The notes: generated from the sequence alone by a model not told the origin. Positions 29,311 to 38,827 are shown, counted from the stretch's first letter. The stretch: 64,000 nt of DNA from Sinimarinibacterium arenosum (GCF_005047655.1 NZ_SUKF01000002.1:124001-188000); one strand, 5' to 3'. A program made the numbers and translations.

Positions 29311-30402
29311 TCAGGCGGCGGCGCGCATCGTGCTGCGATGCATCCGCGCCGCTTCCTCGATGCGACGGCGTGCCAGCTCATCGGCAATGCGATGCGTCGG
29401 CACGCCAAGCTCGTTCGCACGATCGAAGATGTCCAGCAGCGACTGCTCGATACCTGCGACCTTGGCCATGACCGCCGCCTCGTCCATCGACTGCAGGTAC
29501 TCGGCGCCGGCGTTGATGATGCCGCCGGCATTGATCACGTAGTCCGGGGCGTACAGGATGCCGCGCTCGCGCAGGCGCTCGCCGTCGGCATCGGTGGCGA
29601 GCTGGTTGTTGGCCGCGCCGGCAACAATCCGGGTCTGCAGTTGTGGAATGCTCTCGGCATTCAGGATCGCTCCGAGTGCGCAGGGCGCCAGCACGTCCAC
29701 CGGCGCGAACAGAATGCGGTCGACCCCCAGCGTCTCGGCGCCAAACTGCGCCCGCGCCCGCTCGACGGTCTGCGCATTCAGATCGGCAACGACCAGCCGG
29801 GCGCCGGCAGCATGCAGCAGCTCACACAGATGCCAGCCGACGTGCCCCAGGCCCTGCACCGCGATGCGCAAACCGGCCACGTCATCGCGGCCCAGCTGCG
29901 CACGCACCGCGGCGCGGATCCCGCAGAACACGCCATACGCCGTTTTCGGCGAGGGGTCGCCACCGGCGCTGCCGTCGTCGCGCTGCGACAGACCACAGAC
30001 ATGACGTGTGCGCCGCGCCACCGCTTCCATATCGGCCACGCTGACGCCGACGTCCTCGGCCGTCACATACCGCCCGCCGAGCTGATCGACCACGCGCCCG
30101 AAGGCTTCGAACAGCGCCGGCGTTGGCACACGCTGCGGGTCACGCAGGATCACCGCCTTGCCGCCGCCCAGCGGCAGCCCTGCCACGGCATTCTTGTAGC
30201 TCATGCCGCGCGACAGGCGCAGCGCGTCGGTCATCGCCGCATCGGCGCTGGCGTAGCTCCACAGGCGGCAGCCGCCGGCCGCAGGGCCGAGCGCGGTCGA
30301 ATGCACAGCGATGATCGCGCGCAGCCCACTCTCTGCGTCGTGGAAGCAATGCACGCCCTCGTGGGCATCGAATGCGGGTGAATCGAACACGCTCATGGAC
30401 AT
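29311..30402 (-). CDS. Leucine/valine dehydrogenase (Glu/Leu/Phe/Val dehydrogenase family)
   Basis: This 363-residue enzyme reversibly deaminates branched-chain amino acids to 2-oxoacids with NAD. It carries the substrate site STALGPAAGGCRLW and the catalytic lysines in MSYKNAVAGLPLGGGKAVI, the family signature. The C-terminal half is a Rossmann domain with VQGLGHVGWHLCELLHAAGARLVVAD. The length fits leucine dehydrogenase, which is shorter than glutamate dehydrogenase. Its product is the substrate of the BKD complex encoded downstream, so one operon would cover both steps. It is divergent from the Lrp-type regulator. Confidence 0.92.
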   Translation of the reverse strand: MSMSVFDSPAFDAHEGVHCFHDAESGLRAIIAVHSTALGPAAGGCRLWSYASADAAMTDALRLSRGMSYKNAVAGLPLGGGKAVILRDPQRVPTPALFEAFGRVVDQLGGRYVTAEDVGVSVADMEAVARRTRHVCGLSQRDDGSAGGDPSPKTAYGVFCGIRAAVRAQLGRDDVAGLRIAVQGLGHVGWHLCELLHAAGARLVVADLNAQTVERARAQFGAETLGVDRILFAPVDVLAPCALGAILNAESIPQLQTRIVAGAANNQLATDADGERLRERGILYAPDYVINAGGIINAGAEYLQSMDEAAVMAKVAGIEQSLLDIFDRANELGVPTHRIADELARRRIEEAARMHRSTMRAAA

Positions 30403-30484
30403 CGGACTCCGACCGGGCGCAGCAAGGATGCGAAACAGTCCGATTAGTCTAGAAATGAAATCAGGGAATTTCGTTCTTTTGTAT

Positions 30485-30512
30485 TTGAATTAGGTCACAT
30501 AAACGGAATAAT
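30485..30512 (+). promoter_or_regulatory. Predicted promoter of the Lrp-type regulator gene
   Basis: TTGAAT (30485-30490, 4/6 match to -35) and AATAAT (30507-30512, 5/6 match to -10) are 16 bases apart. The predicted start of transcription is about 25 bases before the ATG at 30543. The -10 box lies inside the palindrome at 30504-30518. Confidence 0.6.
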
Positions 30513-30518
30513 GTTCCG
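30504..30518. promoter_or_regulatory. Perfect palindrome CGGAA-N5-TTCCG, putative Lrp-family operator
   Basis: A 15-base inverted repeat in the 140-base divergent region between leucine dehydrogenase and the Lrp-type gene. It covers the predicted -10 box of the regulator, which fits negative autoregulation. Lrp/AsnC proteins commonly bind such 13-15-base palindromes with an AT-rich centre. Confidence 0.5.
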
Positions 30519-30542
30519 GATTCATGCATTAATTCGAAACAA

Positions 30543-31028
30543 ATGAAGATCCGTCTCGACGCGCTGGACGTGCGCATCCTCAACCTGATCCAGCGCGACA
30601 CAATGCTGGCCGTTGCCGACATCGCCGAGCGCGTGGCCTCATCCAAGACCGTCGTCTGGCGTCGCATCCAGAAGCTGGTCGACGCCGGCGTGATCCGCGA
30701 GCGCGTGGCCATCCTCGACCATCACAAGGTCGGCCTGCGCATCATGGTGTTCGCGCACGTGAAGATGTCGCGTCACAATCGCGACGCGCTGCCGACCTTT
30801 CTGGATGCCGTCGCCAGGCTGGCGCCGGTCATCGAGTGCCACACCCTGATGGGCGATGTCGACTTCCTGCTGAAGATCGTCGTGCCCAGCGTCGAGGACT
30901 ACGAGCACTTCGTCTGGCAGAAGCTGTCGCAGATCGAGGGTGTGCAGGAGATCAGCTCCTCGATCTCGATGAGCCAGAGCATCAACACCACGAGTCTGCC
31001 AATCCGCGTCACCGCAACGGACGAGTGA
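30543..31028 (+). CDS. Lrp/AsnC-family regulator (BkdR-like)
   Basis: This 161-residue protein has an N-terminal helix-turn-helix (LDVRILNLIQRDTMLAVADIAERVASSKTVVWRRIQKLVDAGVI) and a C-terminal RAM ligand-binding domain (VIECHTLMGDVDFLLKIVVPSVEDYEHFV). In Pseudomonas the Lrp-family BkdR activates the bkd operon in response to branched-chain amino acids. The same layout here, divergent from leucine dehydrogenase and bkd, supports that role. There is an autoregulatory palindrome in its promoter. Confidence 0.92.
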   Translation: MKIRLDALDVRILNLIQRDTMLAVADIAERVASSKTVVWRRIQKLVDAGVIRERVAILDHHKVGLRIMVFAHVKMSRHNRDALPTFLDAVARLAPVIECHTLMGDVDFLLKIVVPSVEDYEHFVWQKLSQIEGVQEISSSISMSQSINTTSLPIRVTATDE

Positions 31029-31155
31029 GCTGGGCATCTCTCGGTCTATGCTCGGCACCGGCCCTGGATGCCGTCGCCGTGATCCTTATTCGTCATCGCG
31101 TCGTCACGATGGTTTAGACTACGCGCCCTAACTGGCCCCGATTTCAGAGTGCGTC

Positions 31156-31479
31156 ATGACGTTTGTCGTTACCGAAAACTGCATCAAGTGCAAGTACACC
31201 GACTGCGTGGAAGTCTGCCCGGTCGACTGCTTCCATGAAGGTCCGAATTTCCTCGTGATCGATCCGGAGGAGTGCATCGACTGCACCCTGTGCGAGCCCG
31301 AGTGCCCGGCCGAGGCAATCTTCGCCGAGGACGACGTGCCCGAAGATCAGGCGCATTTCACCGAAATCAACGCCACCCTGACCAAGGAATGGCCGGTCAT
31401 TACCGAGCGCAAGGAACCGCTGGCGGACGCCAAGGAGTGGGACGGCAAGCCGGACAAGCTGGCACTGCTGGAACGCTGA
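31156..31479 (+). CDS. fdxA: 7Fe-8S ferredoxin
   Basis: This 107-residue electron carrier begins [26 protein letters not shown]. By comparison with Azotobacter FdI, Cys9, Cys17 and Cys50 would hold the 3Fe-4S cluster and Cys21, Cys40, Cys43 and Cys46 the 4Fe-4S cluster; all are present. The C-terminal 45 residues are the usual FdxA tail ending in [20 protein letters not shown] -10-like box lies at 31115-31120 without an obvious -35. The gene is followed by a strong terminator and appears monocistronic. Confidence 0.96.
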   Translation: MTFVVTENCIKCKYTDCVEVCPVDCFHEGPNFLVIDPEECIDCTLCEPECPAEAIFAEDDVPEDQAHFTEINATLTKEWPVITERKEPLADAKEWDGKPDKLALLER

Positions 31480-31498
31480 TCGCCAACGCCTGAACCCA

Positions 31499-31528
31499 GG
31501 CGCGCTGCCCACGGCAGCGCGCCTTTTT
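31499..31528 (+). terminator. Rho-independent terminator of fdxA
   Basis: A perfect 11-bp stem GGCGCGCTGCC/GGCAGCGCGCC with a 3-base loop, directly followed by TTTTT. It begins 20 bases after the fdxA stop, between the convergent fdxA and the helicase/nuclease gene. Confidence 0.95.
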
Positions 31529-31546
31529 CATGTCCGGCGGCCGGCG

Positions 31547-34500
31547 TCAGTCCGGCAGCTCGATCCAGCGCAGTGCCGGATCCTCGATCAGCGGCAGATA
31601 CAGCGCCGCCCGCACCGGTCGCCCGCCCGCCCCGGCCTCCAGCCGGCGCAGCGCCGTGCAATACGCGCGCAGCTGCCCGCTGTAACGCTCCAGCTCCTGG
31701 CGCACGAAGCCGGCAACATCACCCCCCTCGTGCGTACTGGTCTTGAAGTCGACGATCCAGTGCACGCCGTCATCGACGAAACTGCGGTCGATCACCAGCC
31801 GCCGCGGCACCGCGTCCAGTACTGCCGTCACCGCGTACTCGCTGCGCGCGCCTTCCAGACGGCGGTCCAGCAGGCGCCGACCGCGCGGATCGGCCAGCAG
31901 ATTCGCCAGCGCCGCCTGCACGCGTTGCGCCGCGGAATCGCAGCGCGCCGCCGGCACCCCCTCGTGCTGCAGATCATCCGACAGCAGCGGCAACACGCCG
32001 GCGCAGCGCTCAGGTGTCCAGGTATCGATATCGTCCTCGGCGATCAGCTGCGCCCAGCGGTGAAACACCACGCCGACGCTGCGCGCCAGCTCGCCGGCCC
32101 AGTCGAAGCGCAGTGCTTCGCCGCCGCCGCTGGTGACGGCCTCGACCAGCGGCAGCCCTGCCGCCGGGAGGGGCAACTCGAAGCCGCTGCGCCGGCGCAG
32201 CGGCGGTACCGGACGATCCGTGCCCCCCGCAACGGACGACGCGACGTCGCCGGCCTGCGCGGCCGCACGCTCGAACTGGGCCGCCACCGCCGGCCACAGC
32301 CGCGCCAGCAGGCTGCGCGCGGTCGGCGCGCGCACGCTGACGGCCCCGTCATCCTTGCCGACCTGACGCCGGACCTCGCCGAACAGGTGCAGCTGGCGGC
32401 GTGCACGCGTCGCCGCCACATACAGCAGGCGCGCATCCTCGAACTGCTGCTTGCCGGACTCGATGCCACGCACGAAGTCGAACGCGGGATCGCGCTCGTC
32501 GCCGCGCGCATGCACCGGCGCCAGCAGCAGGCGGCTTTCACCGAGCACATCGGTCAGGTGTGCCCAGGCCAGCAGCGGCTGGTCATCACTGCGCGTGCCG
32601 CGCGCGAGGCCGGGCACGATCACCGTGTCGAATTCCAGCCCCTTGGATTTGTGGATGGTCATCAGGCTGACGCCGCCATCGGACGCCGGATCGGGGCTGG
32701 CCTTGAGCTGCGCCAGCGCCAGATCCAGCTGATCGAAATCGTCCAGCACCGCGCCAGGCGCGAGCTGCTGCAGGCAGTCGAAGAACACCGCAGCGTCGGC
32801 CAGTGCGCCGGCATCGCCGGCACAGCCCGGCCCGCCGAGCGCGACCCAGGTTGCCTCGATCCAGCGCCGCAGCGGACGCCGCCCCTGTTCGGCCAGCGCG
32901 GCGTCGATCACCGCCAGGGTCCGTTGCAGGCGCTCGGCGCCATCGACGCTGAGCCGCGCCAGGCGCTCGGGATCGCGCAGCGCCGCGAGCAGGCTCTGCG
33001 ACGCCGGCAGTTCGCCGGCCAGCGCATACAGATCGGCCAGCACCAGTCCGCACCATGGCGCGCGCAGCAGCGCCAGCCACGCGCTGCGATCCATCGGATG
33101 CAGCAGCGCCCAGGTCAGTGCGCGCAGATCCTCGATCACCGGCCGTTCGGCCAGACTCTCGATGTCGACCGCGCGATAGTTGATGCCGGCGGCGCGCAGG
33201 CGCGGCGCGATCTCCAGCAGATGTCCGCGTCCCCGCACGAGGATCGCAATCGAACCGTCCGGGGCGGCGGCGCGCGCCGCGCGCACCCGCTCCACCACCC
33301 ATTCAGCTTCCTGCGCCGGACCCGCGTCGATCAGCGGGTGCACGGTCACGCCGCAGTCGCCCTCGGGATCGGGCTGGGTCGCGATCGCCGCGCTGTACGG
33401 CACCGCACTGCGATTCAGATCGGCCTGCGCCGGCAGCACCCGCGCGAACGCGTCATTGACCCACGCCACCACCGCCGCGCAGGAGCGGAAGTTGCAGCGC
33501 AACCGCAGCGGATGCAGCCGCAGGTTGCCGATGCCATCGCGCCAGGCACGCAGATACAGGCCGACGTCGGCTTCCCGAAACCGGTAAATGCTCTGCATCG
33601 GATCGCCGACGACGAACAGCGTGCGGCCGTCGCCCTCGCTCCAGCCGGCGGTCAGCCGCAGCAGCAACTGCCACTGCCCCTCCGAGGTGTCCTGGAACTC
33701 GTCGACCAGCAGATGCTGCACGCGATAGTCCATGCGCAGCGCCAGTTCACTCGGCGCCTCGGCGTCGCCCAGCGCCGCCACCGCCTGCCCGGCGATCTCG
33801 GCAAAGTCGACCTCGCCCCGCGCAGCGAACACCAGCCGCAACTGCGCCGCCGTCAGCAGCAGCGTATCCAGCAGCGCCTCCAGCACCGCCCACTGCGCAT
33901 CGGAATACTGCGGCTGCGGCAGGCCGCGCAGCGCGTCCAGCAGCGCGTCGAGCCCGTCGACCTGCGCCAGCGCCTCGATCAGCGCCAGATGATCCTGTTT
34001 GCGCTGCTGCGGCTCGCCCTTGCCGGCCGGAAAACCGTTCTTGACGTTGACGGTCTTGCGCCAGGTTCCGGTGCCGGTCAGCACCAGATCGACCAGGGCA
34101 TGCCATTGCGGCAAGGCGGCCGCGCCCACCTCCGGCCAGCCGTCGGCGCCGAGCCGGCGCAGCGGATGCCGTGCATCCTCCGGCGCCAGCGTCTGCGCCG
34201 CGTACGCCGCGGACTCGCACCAGGCCAGACGCAGCGACTCGGGCACGGCCTGGGCCGCGCGCTGCACGGCGTCGGTGACCACCCAGTCCAGCGCCGCCTC
34301 CAGCGCCTCGCGCGGCCGCTGCGCGCGCTGCTCGCGCGTGACCAGCCGCAGCCACTGATCACGCCGCGGCAGCAGATTGACCAGCTGCTGTTCGAGGGTG
34401 CCGCTGCGATTGTCGAAATGCCGCAGCACGCGCGCGACCGGCTGCGCCATCGGGCTGTCGGCATCCAGCAGATCCAGCACCGCACGCGCCGCCTCGCGGT

Positions 34501-34966
34501 ACAGCGGCTCGGCAAATTCTGTCACCGCGACACGCCCCCCGAATCCGGAGGTCAATGGGGATTGCTGCGTGATCTGCGCGCACAGCGAATCGATGGTGAC
34601 GATGCGCAGCCGCTGCGGCGTGTCCTGCAGGCGCCACTGGCGCGCCTGCGAGCGCTGCAGCACCGCACGCGCCAGCGTCCAGGTCTTGCGCGCATGCGCC
34701 GACGCCGGCGGCTCGGCATCCATCGCACGGCTGATCGCGCCGAACACGCGATGCCGCATCTCCGCCGCGGCCTTGCGCGTGAACGTCATCGCCACGACTT
34801 CCTCGGGCTCGTCGACCGTCGCTAGCAGCGCGAGCAGACGCTGTGTCAGAAGCTCGGTCTTGCCCGAGCCGGCCGGCGCCTGGACGATGAAGCTGCGCGA
34901 CGGATCGAGCGCGGCCTCGCGCTCGGCGGCGTCGGCAATCGCATCCCGCTGCGGATCGGCGCTCAT
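31547..34966 (-). CDS. AddA/RecB-like UvrD-family helicase-nuclease
   Basis: This 1139-residue protein is a double-strand-break repair helicase of the RecB/AddA type. Seen: Walker A APAGSGKTELL with Lys37, motif Ia AMTFTRKAAAEM, motif II LLVDEFQDTSEGQW, FVVGDPMQSIYRFREADV, the later helicase motif VSLMTIHKSKGLEFDTVIVPG and VAATRARRQLHLFG. A C-terminal nuclease domain contains WIVDFKTS, a PD-(D/E)xK core. It starts in a 4-base overlap with the AddB-like gene. The pair substitutes for or complements RecBCD; in gammaproteobacteria it is often annotated only as a probable DNA repair protein pair. Confidence 0.9.
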   Translation of the reverse strand: MSADPQRDAIADAAEREAALDPSRSFIVQAPAGSGKTELLTQRLLALLATVDEPEEVVAMTFTRKAAAEMRHRVFGAISRAMDAEPPASAHARKTWTLARAVLQRSQARQWRLQDTPQRLRIVTIDSLCAQITQQSPLTSGFGGRVAVTEFAEPLYREAARAVLDLLDADSPMAQPVARVLRHFDNRSGTLEQQLVNLLPRRDQWLRLVTREQRAQRPREALEAALDWVVTDAVQRAAQAVPESLRLAWCESAAYAAQTLAPEDARHPLRRLGADGWPEVGAAALPQWHALVDLVLTGTGTWRKTVNVKNGFPAGKGEPQQRKQDHLALIEALAQVDGLDALLDALRGLPQPQYSDAQWAVLEALLDTLLLTAAQLRLVFAARGEVDFAEIAGQAVAALGDAEAPSELALRMDYRVQHLLVDEFQDTSEGQWQLLLRLTAGWSEGDGRTLFVVGDPMQSIYRFREADVGLYLRAWRDGIGNLRLHPLRLRCNFRSCAAVVAWVNDAFARVLPAQADLNRSAVPYSAAIATQPDPEGDCGVTVHPLIDAGPAQEAEWVVERVRAARAAAPDGSIAILVRGRGHLLEIAPRLRAAGINYRAVDIESLAERPVIEDLRALTWALLHPMDRSAWLALLRAPWCGLVLADLYALAGELPASQSLLAALRDPERLARLSVDGAERLQRTLAVIDAALAEQGRRPLRRWIEATWVALGGPGCAGDAGALADAAVFFDCLQQLAPGAVLDDFDQLDLALAQLKASPDPASDGGVSLMTIHKSKGLEFDTVIVPGLARGTRSDDQPLLAWAHLTDVLGESRLLLAPVHARGDERDPAFDFVRGIESGKQQFEDARLLYVAATRARRQLHLFGEVRRQVGKDDGAVSVRAPTARSLLARLWPAVAAQFERAAAQAGDVASSVAGGTDRPVPPLRRRSGFELPLPAAGLPLVEAVTSGGGEALRFDWAGELARSVGVVFHRWAQLIAEDDIDTWTPERCAGVLPLLSDDLQHEGVPAARCDSAAQRVQAALANLLADPRGRRLLDRRLEGARSEYAVTAVLDAVPRRLVIDRSFVDDGVHWIVDFKTSTHEGGDVAGFVRQELERYSGQLRAYCTALRRLEAGAGGRPVRAALYLPLIEDPALRWIELPD

Positions 34967-37767
34967 GCCAGCACCTCCGCATCGTCGTCGAAGGCGGCGC
35001 CGGGCTGCGCCTCATGGATGCGGCACAGCGCATGCAAAGTGCAGTCGCGGCACGACTGCCGCGTGTGCTTGGGCGTGACGCTAGCCAAGCCCCGGCGCAC
35101 CTCGTCGGCCACGGTCTCCAGCTCGCCGCGCCAGCGCCCCATCAGACCGTCCCAGCTGCTGGCGTCCTTGGTCTCGTTGATCTGCGCATAGCCCTTGATG
35201 CCGGGCACGCGCTCGGCATCGTCGGCAATGCCGTCCAGGCCGAGCTGTCCCTGCACCAGCCGCCCGTAGGCCACCGCGCGCGTGTCCGCCCGCGTCAGCG
35301 CATAGATCAGCAACTGCGGCTCCTCCGGACGACCGTCGTGCCACGGCAACGGCCGCCTGGCGCCGGTCTTGTAGTCGATCACCAGCTGCGCGCCGTCTTC
35401 GAGGCGGTCGACGCGATCCGGACGCAGCCGCAACAGCAGCTCGCCGAAGCGCACCAGCTGGGCATCCCCCTGCGCGGCCTCCGGCGCGTCCACCGTGCTG
35501 CCCTCGATCAGTTCGACGATGAACGGCGGGCGTTCGCGCTCCAGCTGCAGCCAGTCGTGCAGCAAGTTCCGCAGACGCTCGGCCTCGAGCCGGCGCAGGC
35601 CATTGCCGAGCCGCTGCGGGGCGATCCGCTGCAGCCGCTCCAGCTCGGCATCGACCGCGGTACCCACCTGCTGCGCCTGCGCGTCGTCACTCAGCGCCAG
35701 CAGCCCGGCCTGTGTGCGCAGCTGGCGCCAGATCGTCTCCAGGCTTCGATGCACCAGCTCGCCGCGATCGATCGGCGACAGGCCATGCCCCGGCTGTTCG
35801 AGCGCACGCGCGCCGAGCCGATGCGTGGCAAAGGCGCGAAACGGGCAGCGCGCCTGATCGCCGAGCAGCCGGGCGCCCCCGGGCACCGCGGCGTCCGGGC
35901 GCGGCGCCGGCGCATAGGCATCGGCGCGGGTCTCGATCTCCACCACGGCGCGCTGCGCGATCCACGCGGGCGGCAGCCCGCTCGCATCCAGCGGCTCGGC
36001 CTGCGCCGCCTCGTCCCGGATCAGCGGACTCGGCGACAGCGGCCGCTCGCCGTCCATCGCCGCCCAGCTGAAGACGACCTCGGACGCCGCCGCACGCCAT
36101 CGCGTGGTCATGCGCTCGGCCCAGGCCAGCTCGTGCGCGGTCGACGCGTGCGGCATGCCGTGCTGGCGCTGCAGCGCAAACGGAATGAAGGGATTCGGCC
36201 GCCCGCCCGGCGGCCAGCGCTCGTCATCCAGGCCCAGCACCCACAGCGCATCGAAGGTCTGGCCCTGCGCCTCCAGCGCACCGAGCACCTGGATCCGCAC
36301 CGGCGGCGTCTGCGGCTGGAACACCCGGCCCTGCGCCAGCACCTGCAGCTGGTGCAGCGCGCCGGACGCCGGCACCGCCCCAAGCACGCCGCCGAGCGCG
36401 CCCAGAGCGCCGAGCAGCTCGCGCCAGGCCTGCACCGCCTGATAGTCGATGCTGTCGAGCGCGCGCGGCCCGGGCCAGCCGGCCAGATCCAGCCAGGCAC
36501 TAAAGCGCTCCGACCAGTCGGCCGGGTCAGCCCGACCGGCCTGCGCGCGTGCGGCCTGCAGCTTGCGCAGACGCTGCGCCAGCGCGCCCGATCCGGCCGA
36601 CTCGGGCAGCACCCGCAGCAGCGTATTCAGGTCCACGCGCAGATGGCCGTCCTCACGCAGCCGGCGATCCAGCTCGGCGCGCTGCAGGCGCTCGCTGTCC
36701 GCAGTTTCATCCGCCTCGATGGTCCCGCGCTGACCCCAGTACGACGAGCACAGCAGACTGCCGGCCGCCGCCAGATCCAGCCCCTCTACGCACAGGCGCA
36801 GCAGCTGCAGCGCGCATTGCACCAGTCCCAGTTGCGGCAGCGCCTCGCCGAGACTGAAGTTGTAGGGCCGCTGCGCACGCCCCGGATTCAGGCTGTCCAG
36901 GCTCGGGCACAGCGTCTGGTCGAACACGCGCTGCAGATCGGCGCGGCGCGCGCCCAGATCCGGCACCACCACGCCGATGCGCGCATCCGGCTCGCGCAGC
37001 GCGGTCTCGCGCACCCACTGCGCACAGGCGCGCAGCTCCTGCGCGGCATCCGCCGCCACCGCAGCGCGCGGCGTGGCACGGGGCTGCGGCTCGGCCAGTC
37101 GCTGCAGACGACACCCGCGCGCCTGCAGCGCCGACCACACCTGGCGTTGCCACGGCGGCGGCGCGTCGAACCCAGCCAGCACCAGCTGTGCCGGCAACCC
37201 GGCATCAGCGGCCAGCGCGGCGATCTGCTGCGCCCGGGCGGCGCCGCCATCGACACGACCGATGCGTTCGCAACGAAGACGGTAGGCCTCGGCCCAGGTA
37301 TTGAAGCGTTCAACGTCCGCGGTCGCCGCCGGCAGCGGCAAGGAGAGATGGAAGTCCTGACACATCCGCCAGGCCTGCGCCGCGAGCTGCGCCGCCTCGG
37401 ACGGCCGCAGCAAGACCTGCTCACCGGGGGACTCGGCCACCACCAGACGCCACAACAGGTCGGACTCAGCGTCACTGAGCACCGCCCGAGCATGCTCGCC
37501 ATCCCGCCAGCGGCGCCGCAGGCTACGCGCCGCGGACTCGCGCAGCAGGGTCTCGGGCGCCAGCATCGTCGGCGTCGGCCAGGCTTCGCAGCCGCGTGCG
37601 ATCTGCCAGCGCCCGTACGCGTCCTGCAAGTGCTGCGCCAGACGGCTGCCGCTACACAGCACCCAGGTCGATTCCGCGTCGGCGGACAGTTGCTCGAACA
37701 GCGCCGTGCGCGCGATCGGCGGCAGCGTGTCGTAGGGCACCTCGGCGAAGGATTCGGTTGGACTCAC
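34963..37767 (-). CDS. AddB-like PD-(D/E)xK nuclease family repair protein
   Basis: This 934-residue protein is the partner of the AddA-like helicase. The N-terminal part is an inactivated helicase-like fold with no intact Walker A. The C-terminal 300 residues form a nuclease domain with QLVIDYKTGARRPLPWHDG as the catalytic core. Four cysteines are placed as in the AddB iron-sulfur clamp: one in ARCPFRAFATHRL before the nuclease core, then Cys906, Cys909 and Cys915 in QSCRDCTLHALC. It matches the family of probable repair proteins found next to UvrD-type helicases in Pseudomonas and Xanthomonas. Its ATGA stop overlaps the downstream start. Confidence 0.86.
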   Translation of the reverse strand: MSPTESFAEVPYDTLPPIARTALFEQLSADAESTWVLCSGSRLAQHLQDAYGRWQIARGCEAWPTPTMLAPETLLRESAARSLRRRWRDGEHARAVLSDAESDLLWRLVVAESPGEQVLLRPSEAAQLAAQAWRMCQDFHLSLPLPAATADVERFNTWAEAYRLRCERIGRVDGGAARAQQIAALAADAGLPAQLVLAGFDAPPPWQRQVWSALQARGCRLQRLAEPQPRATPRAAVAADAAQELRACAQWVRETALREPDARIGVVVPDLGARRADLQRVFDQTLCPSLDSLNPGRAQRPYNFSLGEALPQLGLVQCALQLLRLCVEGLDLAAAGSLLCSSYWGQRGTIEADETADSERLQRAELDRRLREDGHLRVDLNTLLRVLPESAGSGALAQRLRKLQAARAQAGRADPADWSERFSAWLDLAGWPGPRALDSIDYQAVQAWRELLGALGALGGVLGAVPASGALHQLQVLAQGRVFQPQTPPVRIQVLGALEAQGQTFDALWVLGLDDERWPPGGRPNPFIPFALQRQHGMPHASTAHELAWAERMTTRWRAAASEVVFSWAAMDGERPLSPSPLIRDEAAQAEPLDASGLPPAWIAQRAVVEIETRADAYAPAPRPDAAVPGGARLLGDQARCPFRAFATHRLGARALEQPGHGLSPIDRGELVHRSLETIWRQLRTQAGLLALSDDAQAQQVGTAVDAELERLQRIAPQRLGNGLRRLEAERLRNLLHDWLQLERERPPFIVELIEGSTVDAPEAAQGDAQLVRFGELLLRLRPDRVDRLEDGAQLVIDYKTGARRPLPWHDGRPEEPQLLIYALTRADTRAVAYGRLVQGQLGLDGIADDAERVPGIKGYAQINETKDASSWDGLMGRWRGELETVADEVRRGLASVTPKHTRQSCRDCTLHALCRIHEAQPGAAFDDDAEVLA

Positions 37768-37866
37768 GGCGACAGTGCGGGAGACAGATCGTCAATGGAA
37801 GGGATGCGGACCAGTGTGCCAGCTTCGAGTCTCAAAACCTGCGATTTGCGCCTCCGCCCCAACGAC

Positions 37867-37890
37867 AAAGCCCGCCGGATGGCGGGCTTT
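37867..37890 (-). terminator. Terminator of the DsbC-like gene
   Basis: A 10-bp stem AAAGCCCGCC/GGCGGGCTTT with a 4-base loop, 22 bases past the DsbC-like stop. On the minus strand the stem ends in TTT and continues GTCGTT. Confidence 0.75.
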
Positions 37891-37912
37891 GCGTTCACAG
37901 ACTGCTCAAGGC

Positions 37913-38749
37913 TCAGCCGGCCTGATCCAGCGCAGCCAGACGATCGGCCAACGGACCGGCCGGGACGTAGCCGTTGACCACTTCACCGTTGGGCAGAATC
38001 ATCATCGGCGTGCCGCGCAGACCCAGTTCAGCCCCCAGCTCCCATTCCTCACGCACCGGATTTTCGCAGTCGACCGGGCCGTCGGCCTTGCCGGTCTGCT
38101 TGGCCACGGTCATCGCCTCCTTGCGATCGGCCGAGCACCACACCGCCTCGGCCTTGCGGAACGAATCGGTATCCGGACCCGAGCGCGGATAGAACGCGTA
38201 GCGGATCTCGATGCCCTTGGCCAGGTACTGATCCATTTCACGATGCAGCTTGCGGCAGTAGCCGCAGTCGACGTCGGTGAACACCGTGACCTTGCGATTG
38301 GCGGCCGCACCGCCCTCGGGCGTGAACACGATCATCTTGTCCTCGCCCAGCGCGGCGAGCTTGGCCAGGCGGTCGGTCTTGCGTGCGTTTTCGGTCAGAC
38401 TCTGACCGGTCTGCAAATCGATCAGATCGCCCTCGATCAGATAACGGCCATCCTGGGTGATATAGCCGTACAGGCTGCCGCTCTGCACTTCATACATTCC
38501 GGGCGCGGGCGCCGGTCGCACCGCATTGGCGCCCAGTTCCGGAATCGCATGGGCGAGCATCTTGCGAATCTGATCCAGCGGAACCGGCTCGCCCGGCACG
38601 CCCTGTGGCATGACCGGATCAGCCATTGCAGCGGTCTCGTCCTGCGCCTTGGCGGCGGTGTCGGACGAATATTCTGGGGCGCAGGCCGCGGTCAGCAGGC
38701 CGATCAGGGCAGCGGCAGCGGCAGTGCCGCGACGGGTCAGGGTCATCAT
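37913..38749 (-). CDS. dsbC: DsbC-like thiol:disulfide isomerase, probable lipoprotein
   Basis: DsbC-type proteins reshuffle wrong disulfides in the periplasm. This one (278 residues from ATG 38749) has an N-terminal dimerisation domain (SLYGYITQDGRYLIEGDLIDLQTG) and a thioredoxin domain with active site CGYC in VTVFTDVDCGYCRKLHREM, plus the cis-proline region GLRGTPMMILPNGEVVNGY. The N-terminus ends in a lipobox Thr-Ala-Ala-Cys before APEYSS, so it may be membrane-anchored, unlike E. coli DsbC. An in-frame ATG at 38785 is the alternative start but gives an unusually long N-region. It lies 78 bases downstream of xerD. Confidence 0.9.
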   Translation of the reverse strand: MMTLTRRGTAAAAALIGLLTAACAPEYSSDTAAKAQDETAAMADPVMPQGVPGEPVPLDQIRKMLAHAIPELGANAVRPAPAPGMYEVQSGSLYGYITQDGRYLIEGDLIDLQTGQSLTENARKTDRLAKLAALGEDKMIVFTPEGGAAANRKVTVFTDVDCGYCRKLHREMDQYLAKGIEIRYAFYPRSGPDTDSFRKAEAVWCSADRKEAMTVAKQTGKADGPVDCENPVREEWELGAELGLRGTPMMILPNGEVVNGYVPAGPLADRLAALDQAG

Positions 38750-38827
38750 CGGGAACGGTGGTTCAGTCGAATTCAGGGTGTTCATTATGACAGCACGTCC
38801 GGCACAAGATTCCGCAGCCGCGCAGAG

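Noticed and set aside
31730-34825. Long plus-strand open frame opposite the helicase gene
   Set aside because: It mirrors codon bias of the real minus-strand gene and shows no domain. Similar antisense frames at 15443-16768, 17232-19079, 35014-37977 and 50251-52356 are rejected for the same reason.
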